From NCBI GenBank assembly GCA_014529385.2, contig CM043969.1, forward strand, positions 33,425,446 to 33,489,445: DNA of 64,000 nt. The letters run 5' to 3'. The position numbers were made by a program, and so were the translations under genes. Numbering within the stretch: position 1 is the first letter of the stretch; each line of letters begins with the position of its first letter. The DNA is from Adiantum capillus-veneris. Lineage: Eukaryota; Streptophyta; Polypodiopsida; Polypodiales; Pteridaceae. Positions 1 to 12,752 of the stretch are shown here, one piece after another. Under the pieces are notes generated by a model. That model made no database searches and was not told the DNA's origin. It was given only the letters and a program-made list of their open reading frames with translations.

Positions 1-140
1 ACTGGACAAGAAGTGGTCAAAAAGTCAAAAGAGGAGCAGTGCAAGCTAAATTTCCCCAAGGGGTAAACATGTAAAAATGAAAGTGAAAAAAATAAAAAAA
101 GAAAAGGCCAAGGGGCAATAGTGACATCGCTAATGCCCCT

Positions 141-171
<31 letters not shown>

Positions 172-941
172 GTGCAAAAGAGAGAAGAAGAGAGAAAATA
201 GAGCAAGGCGGTGCCCCCTCTTTCAAAAAATGCTAATTCAAGGTGCCAGGTGGACCAATTACAGTGTAAATTCCCAAATTAAAGGCCCCCCCCCTTATAA
301 AAGTCATAATTGGATCAAATTAAGGGCTTTTTTCTTGGCCTTTTGAGTGCCGTTTGAAGCCTGCAAAGTGGATTTCTTTAGCAAGCTAACCCCTTTGTAA
401 CTTTTTCTTGAAAATGGCCATGGTGATGGCAATGCAAGCCCGTGTATATGTTTTTTGAAGTGCAATCAACCCACAATTGCCTCCCGTGTTGTTGTTTCCC
501 CTTCCCCCCTTCTCTTTCTCCTGCTTTCATATTTCCCCTCAGTGCCGGTTGTGTGGATGTGTGTGCCCCCCGGACCGACGGTGGTTTGAGTGAGAGAGTG
601 AGATTGAGTGGTTGTGTGGGTGTGCAAGGGTGGTGACAGGCAGTGGTAGTAGGTGTGCCTTGTGTGGTGGTTTGTGGAGTGTGTGAGCAGTGAAAATTGA
701 GCAGGCGGTGGTCTACTAGTGTAAAGTGTTTCTTTGAAGGTGTTTTCTGAGAGGATAGGGGTGCTGTGAATACCTTGAGCTATAGAGAGGCCTTTGTGTT
801 GGTGCCGGGCGTGTTCCCCCATTCCCCCTCTCCAACGTTCTCTCCCTCTCTTGGCCATAATCAAGAGGAGGCATAAGGGTTTTTGATTTGCAATAAGCAA
901 GCGGAGCTCTTGAAGCAGGGCTCTCGACAAGGAAGAAAAGA
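1..941. other. Gene-free left edge
   Basis: No supportable gene. The stretch is C- and T-rich at its start and contains a 29-base poly-C run. Short open frames on both strands have no recognisable domain and low-complexity composition. It may be the outer part of the LTR-like repeat that begins to match an inverted copy at about 942, but no clean boundary is visible. Confidence 0.5.
141..169. repeat. Poly-C homopolymer, 29 bases
   Basis: An uninterrupted C run, unusually long for plant DNA. Its length may be inaccurate because homopolymers are prone to sequencing slippage. The apparent minus-strand glycine-run protein across it is an artefact. Confidence 0.95.
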
Positions 942-2032
<1,091 letters not shown>

Positions 2033-2910
2033 TATTTGGCATCTTTGGTGAACCCGATGTGAAACAAGCCGGGGTGGGAGGTGCAAGTGGAGAATTTAGA
2101 GCAGATGATAGAGTTGATTAAAGAGTTCAGTGAAAATGGTTTTGATGATAAGTCAACAGTTCCACGGATGCTTCAATTGGTTCAAGGATCTGTGCTTGAA
2201 ATGGAGGTCATGAAGAAGAAGAATTAAATGGATGAAGCTTTGGATACAGCTTTAGATGTGATATACAACGAGAGGTGAGTATTTTATGGATATGATCTAG
2301 AGGGCTACCTAGGGTGCTATGAGTTGGAAAAACCAAGTTAAGATGGATACCAAAAGAGTTAATGATCAGATCCTTTGAGCAGTTAGTGAGTTCAGATTTG
2401 AAGGAGAAGATTCAAAAAGTTACCAAAGCCTGCAACGACGACTAGGAATACTATTGTACAAGTAAGTTATGAGCATTATGCAAGCTATCAAGAACATAGT
2501 CCAAGTGTACCAAACTATGCAAATATTTGAGGACAAGTATTATCAAAATTAGAAGCTGTGATTGATGAGTGTACTGTACAAGATGATACCTTCTTACACG
2601 CTAATGATGAAGATATAGTTGAAGCTGTGTATGAAAAGCTGGGTTTACTAGAATCTGTCCTACATGAAGTAGAAGTCTTTGAGGGTGAGGCTCTACAGCC
2701 TCAAGATACACAGGTGAATTTTGCTGCAAAGAACCTATACATGCAATACAAGAGGAAAAGAAATCAGGGGATTAAAACAACAAATTGGCTAAAGTTCAAG
2801 AAGAAATTGTGCAGTTGAATGAGTGCAACCATATTCAAGTAGATATGCATGAAGATTCAGTTTCAACTGATACTTTTGATACTGACTCAAAATTAGAGCT
2901 TTTTTTTGTA
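2033..2910 (+). pseudogene. Decayed coding interior of element C, left half
   Basis: Coding-like but broken sequence follows the LTR end. The best open stretch is 2558-2818, an acidic segment including ECTVQDDTFLHANDEDIVEA. A second frame at 2785-2910 contains DSVSTDTFDTDSKLELFF. No known domain is recognised; position suggests a gag-like or accessory protein of an old retroelement. The reading appears to continue after element A at 27269 once the duplicated CAGAT is counted once, with a slip in the T run at 2901-2907. Internal stops and frame changes indicate a pseudogene. Confidence 0.45.
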
Positions 2911-2915
2911 CAGAT
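2911..2915. repeat. Target-site duplication of element A, left copy (CAGAT)
   Basis: CAGAT directly precedes TGTTAGCAGC, the LTR start. The same five bases follow the 3' LTR end at 27264-27268. A perfect 5-bp duplication is typical of LTR retrotransposon integration. Confidence 0.93.
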
Positions 2916-3802
2916 TGTTAGCAGCAAGCTAACACGGACACCATTTTTCGGAGTTCTCCTTGTAAAACAATTATTATTTTGATAAATCGGGAATATTGTA
3001 ACTCATGTTTTCTTGATAAACCTTGTAATTAATGAGTCGGGGCTACAAGCTTCCAGATTGTATTAGCCATTCAATTCCCAGCTTTGGTAGAACTCCAGAT
3101 TATTACTTTTGACCACCCAAAAACCTTGGCTAAGGTATAAAAGCCAATTTTTGTAAGTTTTTAATAAGTTTTTTGGATAAGAAATACACAGCGTGAGCTA
3201 ACGACACTCACTCGTCTCCTTCTCGTGCTTCCTACTCTCTCTCTGGTTGTCACATTGCAAATACGTTTGTTACATTGCAACCACAGGTAAGAGTTCTACG
3301 CATTGACGTAAACCATTCATAGTATTTTGTAGCTTTTGGTGTCACCAGTCCGCGGCGTAATTTCATCATAACTAGGAATTTACACTTTTAAAACGAATAC
3401 TAAGCATAGGTGGGGTATTGAGGCATCATTGGTAAGCATTTAGATGCATTCTGGGTCAAAAACGACTAGGTCAAAAATCCACTGCTATTAATAATCACGA
3501 TTTTGGAGCTTGACCAAAAGTGGGATTTGGGGCCATAGGCATGTGTACTTAGGTCTTATAAACTTGATGCTATAACGGATGTGATTTTCTTACCGATGAG
3601 AGATTGGCTTTTGGTGATTCCAGTCACTTGAGTGTAGCCTGAGTTAGATGCGAGTTGTTAGCTGTTTTCCAAGGGCTTGACAGCCTCTTGTAGCCTCTAT
3701 GCACTAATCGAGTCAGCTTCGTCCCATGGTTTGACAAATTAATCGTGGTTCTCACTAATACTGCAATAAGATAGGACGGTGAGGTTAGACATGCGTCCCA
3801 CA
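2916..3802 (+). repeat. 5' LTR of element A
   Basis: 887 bp, begins TGTTAGCAGC and ends CCCACA just before the primer site. It matches 26343-27263 along its whole length. The main difference is a block of about 34 bases present in the 3' LTR near 26993-27026 and absent here near 3565. Many scattered substitutions suggest it is older than the copia insertion. It contains a TATA-like box at 3136 and a half-conserved version of the element's palindrome at 3488-3504. Confidence 0.93.
3136..3142 (+). promoter_or_regulatory. TATA box in 5' LTR of element A
   Basis: TATAAAA in the context GGCTAAGGTATAAAAGCC, also present in the 3' LTR at 26563-26569. Its position within the LTR suits the start of U3-driven transcription. 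Inferred from sequence only. Confidence 0.6.
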
Positions 3803-3804
3803 TT

Positions 3805-3822
3805 TGGCGCCACTGTCGGGGA
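3805..3822 (+). promoter_or_regulatory. Primer-binding site of element A
   Basis: TGGCGCCACTGTCGGGGA starts two bases after the LTR end. The TGGCGCC start is common in large plant Ty3/gypsy elements and would pair with the 3' end of a tRNA to prime minus-strand synthesis. The priming tRNA was not identified. Confidence 0.8.
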
Positions 3823-5792
3823 TCGAGGAGACCTAAACTAGGAAAAACACGAGCGTCTTGTGTAATTGTCCTTTAACTTCCTCTAGGTTCGCCTAGAGTT
3901 CAAAACTCTCTTTTAGAAACCGCATAACTTAAGATTGTCGTCTTTTGTTATGTAGAGGTAGCTTGGAAGTAATCGTACTTGTTGAGTACCATTACGACTG
4001 TAGGATTGTAGATTTAGATTAGGATTTGGAGAATGATTGGTAGACAAAACAAGTCTTAAGATCAACACTTTGAAAAACATAAAGAACAGAAGAAAACAAG
4101 TGTTTGTGGACACTTTCCACAACCCCATTGCATGAGAAACTAGGAGTAGGGTAAGTAGGATCCGAGGTGGATTTCATAGCATTGCTCTCTCTGAAAGAAT
4201 CAATTGTGAGTTGTTATGTAAAGTTGCAGAATTTCAGGTCTACGGCTAGAAATAGCACGAAAAGACTCGAATTCACTTAATCCAACTGGGGAGTAAGCCT
4301 AAGAATTTTCTAAACCAGTGGGTAAGCTCAAGGACACTTCGAGGTAAAAATTTCAAGAAGTTGACCAAAACTCAGGTTATTTACTTTTTCTTGACATTTT
4401 AGTCCAAATTAAGTTTTGACTTGATTTATAGGCTTAAAAAACATCATAAAAGGACTGTCTTTGAGAAAATTGCAAAATAGTGCTCATTTCAAGCCTCAAG
4501 TTAATAATCGCGATTATGAGCTTTTTGCTCTAAATTAGCCAAGGCTCATACCATTGATTCATTGCATGTGTACAAAAAACTTTTGTAAGGGCCCAAAAGA
4601 TTTTGATCACTAAACTGGCAAAAAACTGGGTGAAAACTAAAGTTTGTTAACTTTTTGAATCTTGAGTGTGAATTGAGGAAAAATTTATCCAAACTTGTTG
4701 AAAATTGATTCATGCGCTTATATTCATGTGATAAACATGTGTAAATGCTCAGTTGACCAAAAACTTGCAGAAATTTGGCAAAGATAAATAATCGTAATTA
4801 TTTACATCTGCTTTGTTTTTGAATTTTTTTGACCAAGTTGGCATACCACTAGCTTTACCATGTTGTAATAAGCCCACAAACCAAATTTGGTAAGATTTGG
4901 ATCACTGGAGTGAAAACTGTGGCACAGCCAGCAAAGTTAGTCTGCGGATAGATAATTGATGACCATTTGACCAAAAATTGTCCAAACTTGATGAAAATTG
5001 GCTAGTGACCTCAACATAAGGTGCTTAATAGATCCGTGTCAAAGTTGGGACAAAAATTTGCAAAAAATTGTCAAGAGTAATAATTGCGATTATTTACATT
5101 TGCTTCAAAACTTGGTGATTTTGCAAATTTGAGTATACCACAAGGTCAAGCACATCAATTGGACCCCACAAATCAATTTTGGTGAAATTTGGACCACAAA
5201 AGTGAAACTTAAGCCAGATTCTTGAAATCAGAGTTTGCGGACACGGAACAGTAGGTAAACTTGATCAAATTTAGTCCAAACTTGTTGAAACTTGCCCAAG
5301 GGCTTTAACAAGTTGTATACTTGCCAAATCAATCCAAAAAGTGACAAAAGTAAATAATCGCGATTATTTACTTCTGCTATCCAGAGACTTCAAATTTGAC
5401 TTTTGGGCATATACAGTGTTAGACCAGCATAATATAAGGCCATAGGAAAATTTTGGGTTCAATTGGATCAAAATTGGTACAGATACACTCAGTTTATAGA
5501 TTGTAGATTAAACCTTTGATTTTGCTAAGTTGAATGTGAAACTCAAAATTTTGACTTCCATAGCACGAATTGAAGTAAAATACAGAGACCAATCACTGAA
5601 GTTCTCAAGAGCTCTACTGTCCTTATAGAAAAATAGCTAATTTGACAAATTTTGTACAGGAATCAGGTTGAAGACGAGGGATCAGTGGCTTGATAGAAAG
5701 TTGCAATTGACTCAAGTAGAAATTGAATCAAGTGGAAATTGACTACAAGTCAATCTAAGGTGAGTACTCTATCCAGGGCTTCATAAGTCTAT
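3823..5792 (+). other. Long leader of element A with diverged repeats
   Basis: About 2 kb between the primer site and gag without a credible gene. From about 4380 onward it consists of loosely similar units of roughly 260-295 bp containing phrases such as TTGACCAAAA and CCACAAATCAATTTTGG. Each unit is centred on a version of an AATAATCG/CGATTATT palindrome. The same units recur in the 3' non-coding part of the element. Confidence 0.7.
4501..5371. repeat. Palindrome series, 5' flank of element A
   Basis: Copies lie at 4501-4518, 4785-4804, 5077-5097 and 5350-5371, spaced 262-293 bases apart. The last is a perfect 22-bp palindrome: GTAAATAATCG followed directly by its reverse complement. The others differ mainly at the centre (TCGTAA, TTGCGA) or one arm. 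The outer arms (TAAATAAT/ATTATTTA) are more conserved than the surrounding DNA. Related half-sites occur in both LTRs. Confidence 0.85.
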
Positions 5793-8194
5793 ATGAACCT
5801 TAGATCCGGTCGTGTAATAGGAAATCAAGGCCTATTTGGAGAAAACACCAGTAGAGTATCCACTGAAGAAAGCGTAAATCAAGGAAATTCCTTGCACACA
5901 ATTCCTGAAGAAGTCTCGGACACTTTTTCAGATTCAACATATGAAATGTCTTCTTACTCGATTCACTCGGAAACCGGAAGGACAATGCACTACAAGCATA
6001 TCCTCTCTTTTTACAAGACTAATCGTCATGGAGCCCAGGTTTACTTTGGATCCTAATGAAGAGTATGCTATTCGCATTGATGATCATAGTATTGAGTTCG
6101 AAGAAGAAGTTAGGGCTAACAAACAAGGAAAAATGTACATGGATCGAAAAGAAACTTAATATGTACAAGTTGAAAATCTTGATATGGTAGACAAATGGGG
6201 CTTAGAAGTAAACACTATAATCCCAGATATGTCAGCAAAAGAAGGACCACCAACTTTGGAATTCGAGGGATTCGATCAAGTAGACTTGAAGCCCTTGAAA
6301 CGGATTAGTACGGATAATCCTAGGATTGGAGTCTATTGTTGGGAAGATAGAAACATAAAAGATCTTTTGTGGACTTATCATGCTAGACTAGGACAATTAA
6401 CTGCCATGATAATCATCTATATCTTCAAAATAAAAAATAAGGGATCTGCGGACCTACCAACTTATTTGTTTAGGGATTGTTAACAACAACTTTGTAATGA
6501 TGACTCCTAAGGAGGTAGAACAAACCAAATACCAGGGGTATTCCATACGGGACTCGATATTGGGTTAAGGACCAAAAACCACTCCAAGCGAAGAACATCA
6601 TGAGAGATCATTTGAGAGTAATGTGAAGAAACCAGAAACCACCTAATCATGTAGAAAAAACGGGTGACACTAAGGCCAGCCCAGGGCTACATGAGTCACT
6701 ATTTTCGACAGGCTGGTTTGAAGGACTAGGAACAGAATCAACTCCCAGAAGACCTGGAGTTGAACCGAATAGACGTGTCAGACCAGCTGATTTTCAAAAA
6801 TGGGTCAGAAAATACAGTGGATCAGGGGATCCATATGACCACTTAGCAAGCTTTAAGCAAGTGCTGAGATCAAAGCGTATATTCGATTTCCATACTCAAT
6901 TCGACGGGTTTGGAATGACATTAGAAGGAAAAGCTTTGACATGGTTCCAGAACATTCCACCAAGGTCAATCATGTTCCAGAACATTTGTAGCTGCTTGTT
7001 CTAAAACGGGGATTAAACATAATACGGTAGCTCAAATCTACAGCTTTAAATAGAAACATGGTGAGTCTATTAGGGATTGTGCAACTCAAATGAAACAATA
7101 CATTGCCAGATGCCCTAAGATGGAGATACCTGCAGAGGAGCGACTTGTTTCATTGTTTCTGGAGGGACTGCTAAACAAAGAACTTCATGCTATACTCTAT
7201 AGTAAAAAGCATACAACCCTAGAGGCGTGTGTGTCTAATGCTATCGACCTAGGAGACAATTGTGAGATCTTTAATGAAGAGGATGTCCCTAGGATAACCA
7301 AAGCGAGAAGACTGCATCCACAAAACCAGCACAAGTGGGAACGGTTGCTGCAACACCACTCTCAGCCATAGAAGATATGCTAAAAAGGATGAATGACATG
7401 ATGAAAAATATGCAAAAAGCACCTATGAGAGGACTAGGACAAGGGATATCCCCACAAGGAAACCCAATTAGGCCACCAAAATGGTGTGAAATCGAAGGTA
7501 AATGGACCAATCAGGAGACCCACGAGTGCTACTTCAGACCAAAGTATGATGGGAATGTTCAGTACGTGCCCATGAGGCCACAAGGACAACCCATGTACAG
7601 ATATCAACCTAATATGTCTCAAGTTCAAATACCACCAATGGGTATGGAGAGACCTCAACTTGTGTTGGGACAACAACCTCCTTATCCAGGACATAATGCG
7701 GTGCATGTAAAGTACATGCACTCAGAAGCTCATAGATGAACACGCATTAGTGCTTGTTACACCCTATGCAGAGCCTAGTCCATCTACAGTAATGGTAGAG
7801 GGATATTGGTATAGTCCACACCCACCACCAATGGAGGAAACCATGACTTATGCTCCACTAGAGCTCGCACCAATGTATTATGTAGTTATCAAGGTGTCAG
7901 ACCTCCCATGGGAAGACCCATGATGAAGCCCAGAACATGAAATTGTCATAACTGTGGTGTTGATGACCATTGGAAGAACGAATGTCCAGAGCCTGACAAA
8001 AACCTCAAACCAATTGAAGCCTATTGCATACAATGTTGCAAAAAGGGAGGACACTTTCCAAAAGATTGTCCTAAGAATCCTTTGAACAAGGGAAAAATTG
8101 TAGTCAACGTAGTCCAAGTGATGCCTAGTAGCTCATCAGAGAACGAACCGATTGTTCCAATAAAGGTAATCACTAGAGCCCAGGCAAAGAAATA
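5793..8194 (+). pseudogene. gag: gag of element A (broken)
   Basis: Starts with ATG and MNLRSGRVI, a usual beginning for plant Ty3/gypsy Gag. The capsid-like domain is recognisable around 6780-6960 (KYSGSGDPYDHLASFKQV, then LEGKALTWFQ) and continues at 7080-7371 with an EERLVSLFLEGL segment. Nucleocapsid zinc knuckles follow: CHNCGVDDHWKNEC at 7944-7985 fits C-x2-C-x4-H-x4-C, and CIQCCKKGGHFPKDC at 8028-8072 is slightly irregular. Gag would form the virus-like particle and package element RNA. At least four frame changes and several stops break the gene, with a stop after the second knuckle at 8192-8194. Confidence 0.82.
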
Positions 8195-9185
8195 GAAACA
8201 CAATTCCTCTGATGGTTCGGAGAACACGAAAGTTTCTTCTCAAAGAATCAAAAGGAGCAGAAGAAAAAGATATGAGATGAGAAAACAAAAACAACGGGTT
8301 GAAAATGAAGAAAAAGCAAAAATTCTAGCCCAGGACAAGTCGAAAGAAATTGGCAGTGAATTCAAGGAAACAACCGTGAAATGTGTAGGATCCATTCTGG
8401 TTGTTTTTGAGCCTTTCAACGCCGCCTTGGAAGCCTACCAAGCAGGACTTAAGGTGGGCCAAAACATGGAAAACAAATGGAAAAACTATCCATCTCCAGA
8501 CATGCAAGCAGCTAAGCTAGAATCTTATCAAAATTTGGTAAGAATCACGCAGGAAATGCTGGATAAAGAGAAACCCAAGCTTGAAAGTATTGCAAAACCG
8601 AAAGAGCTTGCGGTAGAAGAAACGAAAGCAAAATCTGATGTGGTGGTCGAACCCCACCTCGAAACAAATGAACCAGAGCTCATAGTGTCGGACAGTGAAG
8701 ATGCCTTAGACGGAATTCCATTCGTGGAGGAAGACTGGCCAGGACACTTATGGGAAAAGGTAAGGGAGATCAATGATGGGAGCCTAACTTTAAAGTCGGC
8801 TCCTATAGAGTAAGTCTGGTTGGATAACCTACCATCTGATATAAATATGGATATACAATCCTTATACGGGGATTGCGGATCAGAGGCTTCAGGGATATCT
8901 AAACCAATGACATTAAAAACATTACCTTCTTACTTGGGAGATAACGAAGATGAGTCTATCATTTGCAAATCCACTCAAGTCAAAAAGAGCCAAACAGACC
9001 CTAGAAGTGGACAACATTCATTCAATCATGTCTACACCTATCCAATGCACTCTTACTTTGGGGGAAATGTTGAAACTCAGGCCATACTTATGGAAGGATT
9101 TACAAAAAACCCTAGAAAAGGTGGGGATAACGGGGTTAATCTCTAAGAATCTGAGAAACGAAATACAAAGATTCGATCAGTTCCT
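8195..9185 (+). pseudogene. Gag-protease linker of element A
   Basis: This continues in the same frame as the zinc knuckles, interrupted only by in-frame stops. Open parts are 8277-8813 (basic at first, then acidic with EEDWPGHLWEKV) and 8820-9146. No named domain is recognised. The preserved frame over more than 1 kb and the position directly before the protease indicate that it belonged to one gag-pro precursor that later gained nonsense mutations. Confidence 0.6.
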
Positions 9186-9521
9186 ATGAACAAGGTCGGA
9201 GAATATTATGAAGGGGAAGAAGGAAACACTACCCTCCCAACTAAATATAATGACATTGAAACAATTGCAATACTGGATAGTGGAGCTAGCATAGCCATAG
9301 CCACTACAACGGTATGGGAATCCTACTGGGGACAGCCAGCCATTAGACAAACGCGAATGAAATTCCAGTTGGCTGACGGACACATTGAAAGACTACTAGG
9401 GCTACTAGAAAAAGTGATAGTCAACTCCTATGGAATTGAATATCAACACACTTTTGCCATAGTAGACTTTGGGAAAAAACTCAACTATGAAATCATATTG
9501 GGAAGACCTTTCATGCGATAG
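9186..9521 (+). pseudogene. Retropepsin (aspartic protease) of element A
   Basis: Contains AILDSGASIAIATT, the D-S-G-A active-site motif. About 65 residues later follows YEIILGRPFMR, equivalent to the ILGRPWL strand conserved in plant Ty3/gypsy proteases. The enzyme would work as a dimer to cut the Gag-Pol precursor. It stays in frame with the zinc-knuckle region and ends at TAG right after the ILGRP strand, so this domain is complete although the precursor is broken. A second retropepsin-like domain lies far downstream at 13887-14240. Confidence 0.85.
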
Positions 9522-10661
9522 GTACAGCTTATCCAAGATTGGGAAAACGACTATCTGTACTTGAAGCAGGTGGGATCTATAACAAGAGTCAATCTAAAAG
9601 ACCACACCTATAGAGATGCCCTGAAGACACCCATCCAAGAGTTTGATTCAGTCTCTTCGGCTGAAACTAAACTTACATCTTGGCTAAACAAAGACACTCC
9701 TATTTGGATGTGCAGAGCTTCAGAAAACGGAAGCTTAAGACGAGAGGAATGTATCCTAGAAAGAGACTGTACAGATGAAGCCTACAAACCTGAACCCTTT
9801 CTAGAGAATTTATTCAAACCATTTGAGTGGACTCAAATTTTAGCGAAAATGGATGTATGTGTGAATACGTCTATGCCTACTCAATTTTGGAATGAGGATG
9901 GCTACGACATAATTCCCATCCAAATGATGTCAGTTCTTAACATTGAAAACAAGGATGAGGAAACAAAGGACTTGATGAAAGCTCAACAAGTCTCTATGAC
10001 GATGCAACTGATGAGTTGGATGAACACTCAACAACCTTAGAAGATTCGGGATCTGAAAAAGAACATACGAGAGTTCAACTACTCTTAAGGGGAAGGGAGG
10101 AAAAGTTTTTTGACCTTCCAAACCAGAAATCAAGAAGACAAAAATGGTATAGAAGAAAGAGGGACACTAAAATTGTGAAAACACAACCTATGCCATCAAT
10201 CTTCAGTAAAACACAATTCCTGATGCAGATAGATGCCAATGATTGTGTCAAGGACAAAATAACTGGCAGATATCCTTCAAATGGAAACTCAAAAATGTCT
10301 CAGACATTGAGAAAAACAAAGAAGGGTACTCACAAAGAACATCAGGATAAAAAGCCACTCATGACCAGAGTCGAGCGGAAAAAGAAATATCAAGAGTTGA
10401 AAAAAGCTCTAAAGGAGATATGCACCACCGAAATGGAAACCACGAAAGAGGATGGTAAGGGTGTAATGCATGTTCCATCCCATTACAAAAAGTATACTCT
10501 CCAAGAGCAGAAAATCATAATCGAACAACCGGTTAGGGAACTCGGAAACAAGGTGAGTCTTACGAAGGCCCTAAAAATGCTAAAAGGGTAGACTTGAACC
10601 AGGAGAAGAGCCTAGGCCAGCTTACATTGAAAATGACCTAACAAAAGAAGAAGAAAATATT
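9522..10661 (+). pseudogene. Protease-RT linker of element A
   Basis: Two open stretches, 9561-10040 and 10016-10591, overlap in different frames, so one frame change lies near 10016-10040. The second part is very basic and lysine-rich (RKTKKGTHKEH, ERKKKYQELKKALKE). No catalytic motif is seen. Length and position match the long spacer found before RT in large plant gypsy elements. Confidence 0.55.
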
Positions 10662-11337
10662 TTGCTAATCTTGTTAAAGGAATACCGGGATATCTTTGCT
10701 TGGTCTTACAAGGATCTCAAGGGTGTTGATCCAGAAATCTGCCAACATACCATACCCATGAGAGATGATGCGAAACCAAGTAGACAGAGACCATACACTT
10801 ATAACGAAACATTTACCAGGAAGATCAAAGAAGATATTGAAAAACTAAAGGAATCTCAATTCATTTACGAAATTGAACACACTGATTGGGTGTCCCCAAC
10901 TGTGGTAGTACCTAAGAAGAATGGGAAATCACGAGTGTGCATTAATCTCAAAAAAGTGAATGCAACTACTATTAGAGACAACTTTCCTCTTCTGATAACT
11001 GAGCATGTTTTAGAACGAGTGACAGGAAAAGAAGCTTATAGCTTCCTAGATGGCTTTTTGGGATACAATCAACTTTTGGTTGACCCAAAAGATCAGCATA
11101 AAACTGCTTTTGCAACAGAATGGGGTATATTTGCATATCGGGTTATGCCGTTTGGGTTAACTAATGCTCCAGCCACATTTTAGAGATTGATGAGCCACGA
11201 TTTCAAAGAGTATCTTCGGAAATTCTTGGAAGTATACGTGGATGATTTATGTGTACATTCGTCAATCCGAGCTGATCATTTTGAACACCTCAAAAAAGCA
11301 TTTGAGAAATGTAGACTTTACAGGATTTGCTAGAAAA
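10662..11337 (+). pseudogene. pol: Reverse transcriptase of element A
   Basis: Typical Ty3/gypsy RT blocks occur in order: WVSPTVVVPKKNGKSRVCI, FLDGFLGYNQL, FAYRVMPFGLTNAPATF, then the catalytic VYVDDLCVHS with Y-V-D-D at 11235-11246. The enzyme copies element RNA into DNA. A TAG stop at 11181-11183, where the family usually has glutamine, separates the fingers/palm from the YVDD strand; the frame is otherwise unchanged across it. A frame change follows near 11330. Confidence 0.92.
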
Positions 11338-12005
11338 GTACACATTCATGGGAAGACAAGGGAAAATCCTTGGACACATAGTGTCTAAAAATGGCACAGC
11401 TACCGATATTGAAAAGATTCATGTCATTGCTGATTTGCCTAGACCAACAACAGCAAAGGGGTACAAGCCTTCATGGGACATTGCGGATATTACCGACGGT
11501 TCATCTACATGTATGCTATAATTGCAAAACCCATGTACAACTTGATTGCGCACTTTGAATGGACCGAGGCATGTGAAGAATCCTTCATGAAGCTTAAGCA
11601 AGCTATCACCTCAGCTCCAATATTGAAAGTACCCGATTGGGATAAGGTATTCCACGTACACGTAGATGCTTCAAATTTTGCCATTGGTTGTATACTAGCC
11701 CAACCAAGAGATGGGAAAATTGACTTTCCTATTTCTTATGCAAGCCGACAAAACTGAATATGGCAGAAAAAAATTACACCACCACTGAAAGAGAAGGACT
11801 AGGAATGATCTATGCCGTTAAAAAGTATAGACATTACCTATTGGCCAACAAGTTTGTGTTCTTTGTGGACCACCAAGTTTTGTTGTATTTGGTCAACAAG
11901 CCATGCAACACAAGAAGAATAGTGAGATGGTTCATCATTCTGCTTGAATTTTATTTCACTGTGGTTGTAAAAAAAGGCACTACACATCAAAGAGATAGAT
12001 GGTGA
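11338..12005 (+). pseudogene. RT thumb and RNase H of element A
   Basis: The connection region GKILGHIVSKNG leads into the gypsy RNase H: WTEACEESFMKLK, then VHVDASNFAIGCILAQ with the first catalytic Asp, ISYASRQN, YTTTEREGLGMIYAVKKYRHYL with the Glu, and FVFFVDHQVLLYL with the next Asp. It would remove the RNA template strand. Three frames are used (breaks near 11460 and 11757). No archaeal-type second RNase H follows, unlike element B. Confidence 0.88.
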
Positions 12006-12021
12006 TGTAACAGATGCCTAT

Positions 12022-12474
12022 TTGTTCTCCGTGGAAATGATACCTAGATGGTCTGAAAAAATTGTGTCATTGATGACAATAGCTCAAGTGGATTCACCAC
12101 TTTCTATCACAGTTGATTTAATCGAGCAGTCGGCTATGTATCGATTACTAGTTGGGAGGCTATATAAAAGAAATCGAGATGGGATATTGCTTTTATGCAT
12201 TAACCCTAAAGAAAAGGATCAATACCTAAGTCAAGCACATGTTACCATAGTAGGACTTCACTTTGTGGAAGACCAAACTATGCAACGAATCTTGAGACTT
12301 GGAGTATTCTGGCCGACTATGAGAAGAGATGTTCGATCTTTTGTAAGAGATTTCCCTCAATGTCAGAAACAACCACCCATTCCTCATGTGACATTGTTCA
12401 AATGTCACATGTTCCTAAGTGGAGTAACTATCTGGTTACTTACATATCGAACCGAACATTTCCTGAGGATATGA
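12022..12474 (+). pseudogene. First integrase-type H2C2 zinc domain of element A
   Basis: A linker with YRLLVGRLYKRNRDGILLLC leads into QAHVTIVGLHF, GVFWPTMRRDV and FPQCQK. Spacing is H-x6-H-x30-(C)-x2-C. The first cysteine is phenylalanine (TTC, one base from TGC), so this copy probably could not hold zinc. His begins at 12238 and the last Cys at 12361. A second, diverged copy of the whole 100-residue unit follows immediately, which is not the standard pol layout. Confidence 0.8.
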
Positions 12475-12752
12475 GTAAACGACGTCAAAGAGCAATTGAA
12501 ACGGAAGCAAGAGACTATGCTCTCATTGGAAACCAATTGTATCGGAGAGGTAAAGATCAACATTTGCGTCTTTGTGCAAATGAAAACGAGTATATTCCGA
12601 TTATAGAACAAGCACATGTTGGATTAGTTAGAGGTCACTTTTCTAGCGAGACCACTGCAAGAGCAATCTTGATGGCAGGCATATGGTGGCCAACACTTTT
12701 TGTACATGCCAAAGAATATGTTTGAAGGTGTGATGCTTGTCAACGAGCAAAA
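12475..12752 (+). pseudogene. Second integrase-type H2C2 zinc domain of element A
   Basis: The linker ARDYALIGNQLYRRGKDQHL is followed by EQAHVGLVRGHF, GIWWPTLFVHAKEYV and CDACQRAK. The spacing, H-x6-H-x30-C-x2-C, is the same as in the preceding domain and all four zinc ligands are kept (12615 to 12740). A TGA at 12723-12725 falls just before the cysteine pair. This copy joins directly to the catalytic core and is therefore likely the working integrase N-terminal domain of the ancestor. Confidence 0.85.

Noticed and set aside
17-226. Minus-strand frame with a poly-glycine run
   Set aside because: It is the complement of the 29-base C homopolymer and has no other coding feature.
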